Shown here one piece after another: positions 8,355 through 18,120 of a DNA stretch of 64,000 nt (position 1 is the stretch's first letter; each line of letters starts with the position of its first letter). Both the position numbers and the translations under genes were made by a program. The notes under the pieces are model-generated. The model did no database searches and was not told where the DNA came from. It worked only from the letters and a program-made list of their open reading frames with translations. Source of the stretch: Solibacillus sp. FSL K6-1523 (GTDB taxonomy: Bacteria > Bacillota > Bacilli > Bacillales_A > Planococcaceae); the NCBI RefSeq assembly GCF_038005225.1, contig NZ_JBBOSU010000001.1, forward strand, positions 1,166,001-1,230,000, read 5' to 3'.

Positions 8355-8591
8355 TTGAAAAAGTTATTTCCAGCAGAGCCTACATTAAAAATTTCGAACA
8401 CTGAAAAAATACGCTATAACGGTACGTACCAAGTTCGAAATATTACGACCGAGCAGTATGAATGCGTGATGGAAAAAATTCATATGCATGTAACAGGAAA
8501 AGAAATTGAAGTGCAGTTTTTACAGGAAGATGGATTTTTATTAACGTGTAAATCATTACAAAAAATCACCATAGAGCGCATTCAAAGATGA
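8355..8591 (+). CDS. yqfC: Sporulation protein YqfC
   Basis: YqfC is a YabP/YqfC-family protein made in the mother cell during sporulation. The 78-residue product is somewhat shorter than the B. subtilis protein. Its C-terminal pattern GKEIEVQFLQEDGFLLTCKSLQKI matches the YabP fold. The start is TTG at 8355 with AAAGGGGGC 10 bases upstream. Its stop overlaps yqfD by 4 bases (ATGA). Its presence argues that the organism forms endospores. Confidence 0.9.
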   Translation: MKKLFPAEPTLKISNTEKIRYNGTYQVRNITTEQYECVMEKIHMHVTGKEIEVQFLQEDGFLLTCKSLQKITIERIQR

Positions 8592-9697
8592 GTAAGATGA
8601 ACAGGCGTCTATTATATATTACGTTAAAGCAAGGGAATGCGTCATCTTCTTTCATACAATATTTAAAAAGTCATCAAGTCCCTTTATACAACATCCGCTT
8701 TAAACAGCAGGAGATTACCTTTTCAGTAGCGCATTCACATCTACCTACAATAAGAAAGGCGCGTAGGAATTATTATGTAAAATTGAAAATACGTTACGCA
8801 ACGCCGAATCGAATTTTACAAAAAGATTTCGTCAGTATATTTGGTTTGCTGTTATTGCTCGTTATACCCGTTGTTTTTTCTCAATTCGTTTGGAAAATCG
8901 ATGTTGAGGCAAGTACGGTCGAGCTTGAAGATGAGGTTTATCAATATTTGACAGAGGAATTAGCGATTCAAGTGCCAGTGAGAAGTGGGCAATTTATCGA
9001 TGATTATTTATTGCGCCAACAATTGATGGAACGGTTTCGTGAATTTTCATGGATACATATAACGAAGCAGGGAAGTCATATTACTGTTGCGCCACAATTA
9101 GCACCTAAGCTGTCTAATCCTAAGAAAACAACGCAAAAACAACATTTAATTGCCTCGAATAGTGGGGTGATTACGCATTTTAAAATTTCAAGCGGTGTCC
9201 GTAAAGTGTCTCCTAATGAAACAGTATATAAGGGGGACACGCTTGTATCAGGTGTACTGGAACGAGATGGTACGAATTTTGTAGTGGATGCGCAAGGAGA
9301 AGTTTTTGCGGATTATTGGTTAGAGTCTACTTTTTCGATTCCAAAACAGGTGACATTAAATGTATTGGTGGACTATGGATGGGAATATAAATGGAACTGG
9401 TTGCAGCTTCAAAAAGCGTGGCAGGAGCAATCGATTAAGCCGTTAAAAACAATTGTCACGCATAAGCCTTATCGAAAATTTGAACAAAAGACAGAACAGA
9501 TAGAGGAAGATGAAATCGATACGTTTGTATTGCCATTATTGCATGAAAAAATGATTCAGTCTTTGCCGCTCAAATCAACAATTAAAAATGAAAAACTTTT
9601 GCACGTAACGACTGATGATGATACAGTAAAAGGGAAAGTCCTATTTTTGGTAAATGAAAATATTGCACAACCACGTCCAATTGATCAAGGAGAATGA
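8588..9697 (+). CDS. yqfD: Sporulation protein YqfD
   Basis: YqfD is a mother-cell sporulation membrane protein. An N-terminal domain of about 85 residues precedes one strong transmembrane helix (FGLLLLLVIPVVFSQFV, about 95-111). A large extracytoplasmic part with beta-rich segments such as ASNSGVITHFKISSGVRKVSPNE near residue 195 follows. The 369 residues are close to the family norm. It overlaps yqfC and is followed directly by phoH, whose ribosome-binding site lies in its 3' end. Confidence 0.93.
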   Translation: MSKMNRRLLYITLKQGNASSSFIQYLKSHQVPLYNIRFKQQEITFSVAHSHLPTIRKARRNYYVKLKIRYATPNRILQKDFVSIFGLLLLLVIPVVFSQFVWKIDVEASTVELEDEVYQYLTEELAIQVPVRSGQFIDDYLLRQQLMERFREFSWIHITKQGSHITVAPQLAPKLSNPKKTTQKQHLIASNSGVITHFKISSGVRKVSPNETVYKGDTLVSGVLERDGTNFVVDAQGEVFADYWLESTFSIPKQVTLNVLVDYGWEYKWNWLQLQKAWQEQSIKPLKTIVTHKPYRKFEQKTEQIEEDEIDTFVLPLLHEKMIQSLPLKSTIKNEKLLHVTTDDDTVKGKVLFLVNENIAQPRPIDQGE

Positions 9698-9699
9698 GT

Positions 9700-10659
9700 A
9701 TGTCAGAAAAATTTGTAGAGCTCCAAATCGACAACCCGAATGAAGCGGTAATGCTTTTAGGGATGTCCGATGCGAATATTACGCTTATAGAGGAAACATA
9801 CGGTGTTCAAATTATTACGCGTGGTGAAGTAATCCAAATTGCCGGTGATAATGATGCACAAAAACATAAAGCACATGCTGTTTTAGAGGCGCTTTTAAAC
9901 GTGATCCGTAAAAATATCAATATCGATCAACGCGATGTCTCAACAGCTATTGAAATGGCGAATAAAGGTACAATTGAATATTATGCTGAGCTTTATGATG
10001 AAGAAATTGCAAGAAATACAAAGGGCAAATCCATCCGTGCCAAAACGATTGGACAACGTGAATATGTTCGCGCGATTCGCCATAAGGATTTAATTTTTGG
10101 AATTGGTCCTGCGGGTACAGGGAAAACGTATTTAGCAGTTGTAATGGCCACACAGTCATTGAAAAATGGTCATGTGAAACGTATTATCTTAACACGTCCA
10201 GCGGTTGAAGCGGGAGAATCTTTAGGGTTTTTACCGGGAGATTTAAAAGAAAAGGTTGATCCTTACTTACGCCCATTGTACGACGCCTTGCATGACATTT
10301 ATGGGCAAGAACAAACACAGCGTTTAATTGAGCGTGGAACGATTGAAATTGCTCCGCTTGCCTACATGCGTGGACGAACATTAGATGATGCTTTTGTTAT
10401 ATTAGATGAAGCACAAAATACGACACATCCGCAAATGAAAATGTTTTTAACGCGTCTCGGTTTCGGCTCTAAAATGGTTATTACGGGTGATAAAACTCAA
10501 ATTGACTTACCGAAAAATACAGAATCAGGTTTGATTGTCGCTGAGCGCTCATTAAAGCATGTGAAAGATATTCATTTCCAAATTCTTGAGCAAGGCGATG
10601 TTGTTCGTCACCCACTCGTTGCGAAAGTCATTCAAGCTTATTCAGAAAAAGAATTGTAA
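9700..10659 (+). CDS. phoH: PhoH-family ATPase
   Basis: PhoH-like P-loop ATPases are predicted RNA-associated helicase- or nuclease-like proteins. The N-terminal third is a KH-like nucleic-acid-binding domain. The ATPase domain carries Walker A GPAGTGKTYLA near residue 140 and Walker B VILDEAQNT near 228. The ATG at 9700 is preferred because AAGGAG lies 8 bases upstream, while the in-frame ATG at 9694 is only 2 bases away. It is followed by pgpH and ybeY, a linkage conserved in Firmicutes. Confidence 0.95.
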   Translation: MSEKFVELQIDNPNEAVMLLGMSDANITLIEETYGVQIITRGEVIQIAGDNDAQKHKAHAVLEALLNVIRKNINIDQRDVSTAIEMANKGTIEYYAELYDEEIARNTKGKSIRAKTIGQREYVRAIRHKDLIFGIGPAGTGKTYLAVVMATQSLKNGHVKRIILTRPAVEAGESLGFLPGDLKEKVDPYLRPLYDALHDIYGQEQTQRLIERGTIEIAPLAYMRGRTLDDAFVILDEAQNTTHPQMKMFLTRLGFGSKMVITGDKTQIDLPKNTESGLIVAERSLKHVKDIHFQILEQGDVVRHPLVAKVIQAYSEKEL

Positions 10660-10677
10660 GAATATTTTATATTCATA

Positions 10678-10718
10678 AAGCTTTCATTCCTTTTCATAGG
10701 GAATTGGAAGCTTTTTTT
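10678..10718 (+). terminator. Terminator after phoH
   Basis: Arms AAGCTTTCATTCC and GGAATTGGAAGCTT pair with one bulge and are followed by seven T. Confidence 0.75.
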
Positions 10719-10837
10719 ACGGATGTGAAACACTTTTTCCCTAAAAACGACAAATATTATGAAAACTTATGGGGCTTTTCATAAACAGACGAACGTAAAT
10801 TTGGTAGAATACTTATATACATAAATGGAGGTGCATG

Positions 10838-12946
10838 ATGGTAAAGCAAATAAAGAAGATGATCGAGCTTATTAGTTTTCGAACCTTTTTAATTATAGTC
10901 CTTCTCCTCACTGCATTATTACAGTTTACATTGATGCTGGATAATGTGAGAGGCATTACATATGATATTCAATTAACGGAACTAGCACCAGAAACAATTC
11001 GCTCCGCCAAAACGGTAGAAGACGTCGCAAAAACAGAATTTGATAAAGAAACGGCTGAGCGATTAATCGATCCAATCTATGTCCTCAATGAGGAAGTTGC
11101 CAATCATCGTTCGACATTCGTAACAACAATTTTCGATATCGTCTTAGAAGTAAAAGAGGAAATTGAAAAAGAAGATAAATTACCGCCGGCAGCCGAGCAA
11201 ATTACTTTATTGAGAAAGAGTTTAAAAGATATAATAGAAAATCAATCAAGTTTTTCCATTTCGGAAGCACAACTTGCCAATTTATTAAACGCATCAATTG
11301 CTGATATTACGAGCACGCGAGATACACTTTCTAAATTAGTAGAGGAAAGTCTTGCAAGACCGATACGAAAAGATCAACTCATTTCATTCCGCAATGAGTT
11401 TGAAAGTAAAATACGTCAGCAATATGCAATCCCTGAACCGCTAATGAGCTTAGCAGTCGTTATCGGCCGAGCTGCTATTGTGGAAACCGAAATATTAGAT
11501 GATGAAAGAACAGAAGTTGCTAAACAACAAGCACGGGAAGCGGTTGAGCCTACGCGTATACTGCAAGGACAAATCATCGTACAAGAAGGGGAAGTCATTA
11601 CACGGGAGGTATATCGTCAGCTTGAACTGTTATCAATGCTTGATAATAAAACGTCCGTAAAGCCGATTATCGGATTAGTTATTTTGATTTTGCTACAAAT
11701 GTCGTTTCTCTATATTTTATTCGAACGTTCGCAGCAAGACCTATCCAAAAAACGAAATGCCTTACTCGTTACCGTCATTGTTTATTCGATTGCGATTGTA
11801 ATGATGAAACTCATTAGTTTAATTGCGATAAATTTTGAATTAGTAATGGCCTTTGTTTATCCTTCTGCCATGGCGACAATGCTGGTACGTTTGCTGGCAA
11901 ATGAACGCGCGGCAAGTGTCGTAACGATTATGACTGCAGCTTCTGCCGGCATCATTTTCCAGGAAGGGTATGCAACCGTACTTCAAATGGATGCTGCGCT
12001 GTATATTTTATTTGGAGGATTTGCATCTTTATTCTTCATGAGAAGCGTAGAAAAGCGTTCTCATATTTTACAATCCGTTGCGGTTGTAACGGTTATGAAT
12101 GTATTGTTTATTGCGTTTTATTTATTAATGGCCCAGTCAGGATATGGATTGAAAGAAGTTTCGTTTTATATCGCAGCAGGAGTTATTTCAGGATTGCTTT
12201 CGGGTGCATTAACTATGGGGTTACTACCGTATTTTGAGTCAGCGTTCGGTATTTTATCAACGATGCGATTAATCGAACTATCTAACCCGAACCATCCGTT
12301 ATTGCGCAAAGTGTTAACAGAAACACCAGGGACCTATCACCATAGTGTGATGGTTGCAAACTTGGCAGAAGCGGCAAGTGAGGCGATCGGTGCTGATGGT
12401 TTGCTTGCTCGTGTAGGTTGCTACTATCATGATGTAGGAAAAACGCGAAGACCTTTATTTTTCATTGAAAATCAGATGGGAACAAATCCACATGATTCTT
12501 TGCCGCCTGAAAGTAGTGCGAAAATTATTATTGCGCATACGACGGACGGAGCAGAGTTGCTACGAAAACATAAAATGCCGCAAGAAATTATTGATATTTG
12601 TTTGCAACATCACGGAACGAGCTTGTTAAAATTCTTCTTGTTTAAAGCGAAAGAAGAAGGGAAAGAACTGGATGAAAATGTTTTCCGTTACCCGGGCCCA
12701 AAGCCACAAACGAAGGAAGCAGCAATTATTAGTGTGGCGGACAGTGTAGAGGCAGCTGTACGCTCGATGCAAAATCCGAGTGCAGAAAAAATACAAAAAT
12801 TAGTACAATCGATTATTCAAGACCGTGTTCAAGACGACCAATTTGATGAATGTGATATTTCGTTAAAAGAGCTGAAAATTATTGAAGATGTGTTATGTGA
12901 AACATTAAATGGAACGTTTCACTCACGTATTGAATATCCAAAATAA
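10838..12946 (+). CDS. pgpH: Cyclic-di-AMP phosphodiesterase PgpH
   Basis: PgpH (YqfF) is a membrane HD-domain enzyme that hydrolyses c-di-AMP. A first transmembrane helix (about 10-32) leads to a large extracellular 7TMR-HDED domain (about 40-270). Seven membrane helices (about 280-470) and a cytoplasmic HD domain follow. The metal ligands are in [18 protein letters not shown] near 505, [12 protein letters not shown] near 530 and CLQHHGT near 590. The ATG at 10838 is 5 bases from GGAGGT; the ATG at 10835 would be only 2. phoH precedes and ybeY follows, as in B. subtilis. Confidence 0.95.
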   Translation: MVKQIKKMIELISFRTFLIIVLLLTALLQFTLMLDNVRGITYDIQLTELAPETIRSAKTVEDVAKTEFDKETAERLIDPIYVLNEEVANHRSTFVTTIFDIVLEVKEEIEKEDKLPPAAEQITLLRKSLKDIIENQSSFSISEAQLANLLNASIADITSTRDTLSKLVEESLARPIRKDQLISFRNEFESKIRQQYAIPEPLMSLAVVIGRAAIVETEILDDERTEVAKQQAREAVEPTRILQGQIIVQEGEVITREVYRQLELLSMLDNKTSVKPIIGLVILILLQMSFLYILFERSQQDLSKKRNALLVTVIVYSIAIVMMKLISLIAINFELVMAFVYPSAMATMLVRLLANERAASVVTIMTAASAGIIFQEGYATVLQMDAALYILFGGFASLFFMRSVEKRSHILQSVAVVTVMNVLFIAFYLLMAQSGYGLKEVSFYIAAGVISGLLSGALTMGLLPYFESAFGILSTMRLIELSNPNHPLLRKVLTETPGTYHHSVMVANLAEAASEAIGADGLLARVGCYYHDVGKTRRPLFFIENQMGTNPHDSLPPESSAKIIIAHTTDGAELLRKHKMPQEIIDICLQHHGTSLLKFFLFKAKEEGKELDENVFRYPGPKPQTKEAAIISVADSVEAAVRSMQNPSAEKIQKLVQSIIQDRVQDDQFDECDISLKELKIIEDVLCETLNGTFHSRIEYPK

Positions 12947-12962
12947 CGCTAGGAGGAACTAC

Positions 12963-13448
12963 ATGTTAACGATTGATTTTTTAGATGAAACAAATGGAGT
13001 GAAGGAAGCGGATATTGAACTAGTTGAAAAATTGCTTCAGCATGCGGCCGAAATCGAAGGGATTGAAGATGGTTCGGAAGTTTCGGTAACGTTCGTAACA
13101 AATGAAGCAATCCATGAAATTAACCGTGAATATCGTGATAAGGATCAGCCGACCGATGTGATTTCTTTTGCTATGGAAGAATTAGGGGAAGATGAAATTC
13201 AAATTATCGGTGAGGGGATGCCACGAGTGCTTGGCGACATTATTATTTCGACGGACCGTACACGTGAACAAGCGGAAGAATATGGGCATTCCTTTGAGCG
13301 CGAGTTAGGTTTCCTTGCTGTTCATGGTTTCTTACATTTACTCGGTTATGATCATATGACAGCTGAAGATGAAAAATTGATGTTTGGCAAGCAAGATGAA
13401 GTATTAGAAACTTACGGCTTAGGTCGTGACACAAATGAACGTCCGTAA
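12963..13448 (+). CDS. ybeY: rRNA maturation RNase YbeY
   Basis: YbeY is a zinc endoribonuclease for 16S rRNA 3' maturation and ribosome quality control. The 161-residue protein has the signature zinc motif [13 protein letters not shown] (three histidines) near residue 120 and the conserved TDVISFA segment near 62. The ATG at 12963 follows AGGAGG; a longer in-frame extension into pgpH has no ribosome-binding site. It overlaps dgkA by 14 bases. Confidence 0.96.
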   Translation: MLTIDFLDETNGVKEADIELVEKLLQHAAEIEGIEDGSEVSVTFVTNEAIHEINREYRDKDQPTDVISFAMEELGEDEIQIIGEGMPRVLGDIIISTDRTREQAEEYGHSFERELGFLAVHGFLHLLGYDHMTAEDEKLMFGKQDEVLETYGLGRDTNERP

Positions 13449-13785
13449 ATTTTTCCGTTCATTTACCTACGCGCTGCAAGGGATTTTAACTGCAGCGAAG
13501 GAACAAAATTTACGTTTTCATCTAGTAAGTGCACTCATTGTAGTAATTGCGGGATTTGTTACAGGACTTAGCTTGACCGAGTGGCTTATTTTAACGCTCA
13601 TCATAGCGCTTGTCATCGGTGCTGAAATGTTCAATACGGCAATTGAACGAGTTGTGGACTTAACTTCATCAGAAATCCATCCTTTAGCGAAGGACGCAAA
13701 AGATGTTGCAGCAGGTGCTGTACTTGTATTTGCGAGCGCAAGTGTTATAATCGGACTACTCATATTTTTACCAAAATGGTTCTGA
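13435..13785 (+). CDS. dgkA: Diacylglycerol/undecaprenol kinase
   Basis: This small membrane kinase phosphorylates undecaprenol (in Gram-positives) for lipid-carrier recycling. The 116-residue protein has three transmembrane helices and the family signature [13 protein letters not shown] near residue 66 with the catalytic glutamates. The ATG at 13435 overlaps the end of ybeY and lacks an obvious Shine-Dalgarno, so coupled translation is likely. A GTG at 13426 is an alternative. Confidence 0.93.
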   Translation: MNVRKFFRSFTYALQGILTAAKEQNLRFHLVSALIVVIAGFVTGLSLTEWLILTLIIALVIGAEMFNTAIERVVDLTSSEIHPLAKDAKDVAAGAVLVFASASVIIGLLIFLPKWF

Positions 13786-13842
13786 TTTTCATTTGGTACA
13801 TGTTAAAAAATCTACTGAATGAAGAGAGAGCCTCTAGCGTAA

Positions 13843-15181
<1,339 letters not shown>

Positions 15182-15428
15182 CTTGCTTCAGCAAAAATTC
15201 TCTACCTTTATAAGTGAGGATGAATTCCCAAAACAACCTAAATTCAATGGATGTTCAAACTTCAGCTGAATTTGGGGAACAAAGGCTAAATCCGTCACGT
15301 CCTGTGACAACGCCTTTGTGACCAACGTCCTATTGGCCCAATGCCCCTGGCGGATGTCACAGATTTTAAGGGGAGCTTTTCGAGCAAGCTCGAAAAAATC
15401 TGGACGCAATTACGCCGAGGCGTAATTG
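15182..15428 (+). repeat. Modular leader repeat, copy R2
   Basis: This is a full-length copy. The 5' module runs from TTCAGC (15187) to GCTGAA (15270) and contains TATAAGTGAGGATGAAT and ATTCAATGGATGTTCAAAC. A double-triloop module follows: CAAAGGC/GCCTTTG enclosing GTCACG-TCC-TGTGAC, then CCAACGTCCTATTGG. After it come box CCCCTGGCGGATGTCA, P1 CAGATTTT (15360)/AAAATCTG (15402) with insert TTTTCGAGC-AA-GCTCGAAAA, and the terminal hairpin 15407-15428. This copy sits in the era 3' UTR and is followed by a terminator, not a gene. Confidence 0.88.
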
Positions 15429-15436
15429 ATACTATT

Positions 15437-15468
15437 GCAGATGTGACTTTTGTCGCGTCTGTTTTTTT
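15437..15468 (+). terminator. Terminator downstream of era and R2
   Basis: Arms AGATGTGAC and GTCGCGTCT pair through two G.U pairs around TTTT, followed by GTTTTTTT. Confidence 0.7.
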
Positions 15469-15559
15469 GTTTATTTTGAAATCTAAATTAACTATGTAAT
15501 TTTTTGTTATTGATTAAAAAAATAGATTTGGTATTATTATGATTAGGCAAAATTTTACA

Positions 15560-15697
15560 CTTGATTCAGCAGAAATCCCCCGTAAGGGGATTTCTGCTGA
15601 ATCAAGTTAGCCCCGGCGGATGTCACATATTTTTTAGGGGGAGTTTTTCGAGCAAGCTCGAAAAAAATATTGACGCAATTACGTCGAGGCGTAATTG
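15560..15697 (+). repeat. Modular leader repeat, copy R3 (short form)
   Basis: The 5' module is a perfect 21-bp hairpin (15560-15580 with 15586-15606, loop CGTAA) containing TTCAGC/GCTGAA. Box GCCCCGGCGGATGTCA follows. P1 here reads CATATTTTTT/AAAAAAATAT: relative to CAGATTTT/AAAATCTG, one G-C pair has become T-A. The insert is the TCGAGC-AA-GCTCGA hairpin. The terminal hairpin is 15676-15697 with one G.U pair. It ends 23 bases before the start of the CapA-like gene. Confidence 0.88.
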
Positions 15698-15720
15698 ATT
15701 AAAAGGTGGTACTAATCGTT

Positions 15721-16902
15721 TTGAGTAAATTAAATAAAGTTCTTTTCGGATTTTGGATATTATCGCTTGCGGCGTTAGTGTTTGTTGTCGTTGCGTTTGG
15801 AATTGATCCGATTGATATGGAAATAAAAGATGTAAAAAATACCGTAGCGATTACGGAAACATATGAAAATCCTGTAAGTGAAACGTCAAAAAAAGAAGAA
15901 ACAGTAGTGGAGAAAGTGGTTGAGCCAGAACCTGAACCTGTACTTGTAAAAGACTCCATCCGTTTTGCGATGCTTGGTGATGTTTTATTGCATTTGCGCT
16001 TGGCCAAATATAAGGATTATTCTTCGTCATTTGCTGCGGTTACACCACTGATGCAAAGTTATGATTATTTAATTGCGAACCAAGAATCTCCACCTGTTGG
16101 CAATAAATATGCACTTAGTGGGTATCCCCAATTTTCAAGTCCTCCACATATTATTCGAGATATACAAAATGCCGGTGTAGATATGGTTAACCTTGCGAAT
16201 AATCATACGGTTGATAAAGGGGAAGGCGGAGTGCGGACAATTTTTGAAAATTTGGCAACATATAATATGCCTTATGTAGGTGCGTATAAGTCGAAGGAAG
16301 ACGTATCAAAGCCGAGGATATTAGAATTTGGTTCATTAAAAATTGGCGTTTTAGGCTATACATATGGCACGAATGGCTTATATTTACCTAAAGGCTCGCC
16401 GTTTATCGTGAACTATATTCAACATGAAAAGATGACGGCGGATATCAGGGCGCTTCGGGAGTTAGTCGATGTCGTTGTCGTATCGATGCATTGGGGTCCT
16501 GAGTATACCGTTGCAGAAAGTGATGTTCAACGTCATCATGCAAAAGTGCTGAATGCAGCAGGAGCAGATATTATTTTTGGCTCGCATCCGCATGTATTGC
16601 AACCATATACGAAAATCAAAAATGAAGCTGGGCATGAAACGCATGTATTTTATTCGCTCGGAAACTACTTTTCTACGATCTTAACAGTGCCTAACACAAT
16701 GGTCGGCGGAATTGGAAGTTTTGAAATTACGAAAGAAGGCGACACCGTTACGATTGGCGAACCTCAATTTGATGCGACGGCAACATTGCTTGATAAAGAT
16801 GGTGTTTATCGCGTTTATCCACTAGCAGATGTAGAAGCACGCGCGGTTCAAAATTTAGGGTGGGTAAGAAAAGTGCTCGGTGAAGGTGTAACAGTTCATT
16901 AA
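15721..16902 (+). CDS. CapA/PgsA-family metallophosphatase, membrane anchored
   Basis: CapA-family proteins are calcineurin-like phosphoesterases linked to poly-gamma-glutamate or capsule synthesis, though many homologues have no known substrate. A signal anchor (about 8-28) is followed by an acidic Glu/Pro linker (about 60-78) and the catalytic domain. Its motifs are MLGDVLLH, IANQESPP, LANNHTVDKGEGG near residue 163, SMHWGPEYT near 258 and FGSHPHVLQPY near 284. Start TTG 15721 (MSKLNK) has AAAGGTGG 11 bases upstream; GTG 15706 is within that site. No pgsB or pgsC lies nearby, so capsule synthesis is not supported locally. Confidence 0.85.
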   Translation: MSKLNKVLFGFWILSLAALVFVVVAFGIDPIDMEIKDVKNTVAITETYENPVSETSKKEETVVEKVVEPEPEPVLVKDSIRFAMLGDVLLHLRLAKYKDYSSSFAAVTPLMQSYDYLIANQESPPVGNKYALSGYPQFSSPPHIIRDIQNAGVDMVNLANNHTVDKGEGGVRTIFENLATYNMPYVGAYKSKEDVSKPRILEFGSLKIGVLGYTYGTNGLYLPKGSPFIVNYIQHEKMTADIRALRELVDVVVVSMHWGPEYTVAESDVQRHHAKVLNAAGADIIFGSHPHVLQPYTKIKNEAGHETHVFYSLGNYFSTILTVPNTMVGGIGSFEITKEGDTVTIGEPQFDATATLLDKDGVYRVYPLADVEARAVQNLGWVRKVLGEGVTVH

Positions 16903-16965
16903 AGTGATTTCAACGGGGCAAGTCATGTATAATAAGAGGACGAACGAAATAAAGGATGTGCGAAG

Positions 16966-17742
16966 ATGCTACATAAATGGGAAGGCATCGTTTTAAAAGC
17001 GCGTGCCTATGGTGAATCCAATAAAATTGTGACCTTAATGACACGGGAAGCTGGGAAAGTTGCTTGTATGGCGCGCGGTGCTAAAAAACCAACAAGCCGT
17101 TTAGCGGGAATAACACAGCCCTTTATGCATGGTGTTTTCCTCGCGCAACGTACGTCAGGGATGGGGACGTTGCAACAAGGCGAACATATAAATGCGATGC
17201 GTCATATACAGACTGATATTATAGCGACGGCATATGCTAGCTATATTATGGAGCTTGTCGACCGTTTAGTGGAAGAAGGCAATGCAGAGCCATTTGCATT
17301 TGATGTGTTGCTACAGGCTTTAAATGCGATTGAAGAAGGTTATGATCCGGAAGCAATTACATTATTTGTGGATTGGAAGATGCTTGCTTATGCCGGAATT
17401 CAGCCTATTTTACATGCATGTGCGAGTTGTGGGGCAGTAGATGGGGAGTTTGCGTTTTCATTTACGCAAGGTGGATTTTTATGTCATCGTTGTTTTCATA
17501 GGGACCCTTACATTATCCGATTATCGCCGACGCAACTTAAGTTGATTCGTATGTTTTACACCGTGCCAATTGACCAAGTTGGCAAGCTAGATTTAAAACC
17601 ACAGACGAAGCAGTTTATTAAAAAAATTGTCACGACGATTTATGAAGAACAAACGGGGATTCGTTTAAAATCAAGAAGCTTTATTGAACAATTAGAGCGA
17701 ACACCCTTATTATTACGCGAAAAAAAAGAGTCATCAGATTAA
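16966..17742 (+). CDS. recO: DNA repair protein RecO
   Basis: RecO helps load RecA in the RecFOR recombinational repair pathway and anneals single strands. The 258-residue protein has an N-terminal OB fold (MLHKWEGIVLKARAYGESNKIV), a helical domain and a zinc site with paired cysteines HACASCG near residue 147 and FLCHRCF near 166. The ATG at 16966 follows AAAGGATG. In B. subtilis it lies just after era; here a CapA-like gene intervenes. Confidence 0.95.
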   Translation: MLHKWEGIVLKARAYGESNKIVTLMTREAGKVACMARGAKKPTSRLAGITQPFMHGVFLAQRTSGMGTLQQGEHINAMRHIQTDIIATAYASYIMELVDRLVEEGNAEPFAFDVLLQALNAIEEGYDPEAITLFVDWKMLAYAGIQPILHACASCGAVDGEFAFSFTQGGFLCHRCFHRDPYIIRLSPTQLKLIRMFYTVPIDQVGKLDLKPQTKQFIKKIVTTIYEEQTGIRLKSRSFIEQLERTPLLLREKKESSD

Positions 17743-17761
17743 AATAACGATGAAGTCGACA

Positions 17762-17797
17762 TGCCAGCTTGCGGGAATTCCTAATAGCTGGTTTTTT
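17762..17797 (+). terminator. Terminator after recO
   Basis: Arms CCAGCT and AGCTGG flank a loop of 16 bases and are followed by six T. Confidence 0.65.
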
Positions 17798-17802
17798 AAC
17801 TT

Positions 17803-18099
17803 AATTCAGCAGTAGTCCTCTACTTCTATAAGTGGGGGATGAATACCAAAAAGGTAATTTTATTCAGTGGGGGTTCAAACCCCGGCTGAATTGGGGAACA
17901 AAGGCTAAAACCCGTCACGTCCTGTGACAACGCCTTTGTGATCAACATCGTGTTGACCCAAGCTCCGGCGGATGTCACAGATTTTTAAGGGAAGAAGGAA
18001 GTCAGCCTAAGAACGTCACATCGTGTGACAACGGCTGACTGACCCACGTCCTGTGGGCCCTCGAAAAAATCTGGACGCAATTACGCCGAGGCGTAATTG
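17803..18099 (+). repeat. Modular leader repeat, copy R4 (longest form)
   Basis: The 5' module spans AATTCAGC (17803) to GCTGAATT (17892) and carries CTTCTATAAGTGGGGGATGAAT and ATTCAGTGGGGGTTCAAAC. A double-triloop module follows: CAAAGGC/GCCTTTG with GTCACG-TCC-TGTGAC, then TCAACA-TCG-TGTTGA. Box CTCCGGCGGATGTCA comes next, then P1 CAGATTTTT/AAAAATCTG. P1 contains a second double-triloop module: GTCAGCC/GGCTGAC enclosing GTCACA-TCG-TGTGAC, then CCCACG-TCC-TGTGGG. The terminal hairpin is 18078-18099. The MBL-fold gene starts 22 bases downstream. Confidence 0.9.
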
Positions 18100-18120
18100 A
18101 TTATATAGGGGGAGCTTAAA

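Noticed and set aside
15407-15428. Terminal CAATTACGCC hairpin as an intrinsic terminator
   Set aside because: It is a good stem but is followed by ATTGATA or ATTA rather than a T run, and genes begin just downstream.
15721-16902. Poly-gamma-glutamate capsule operon
   Set aside because: Only the CapA/PgsA-like gene is present; pgsB and pgsC homologues are absent from the surroundings.
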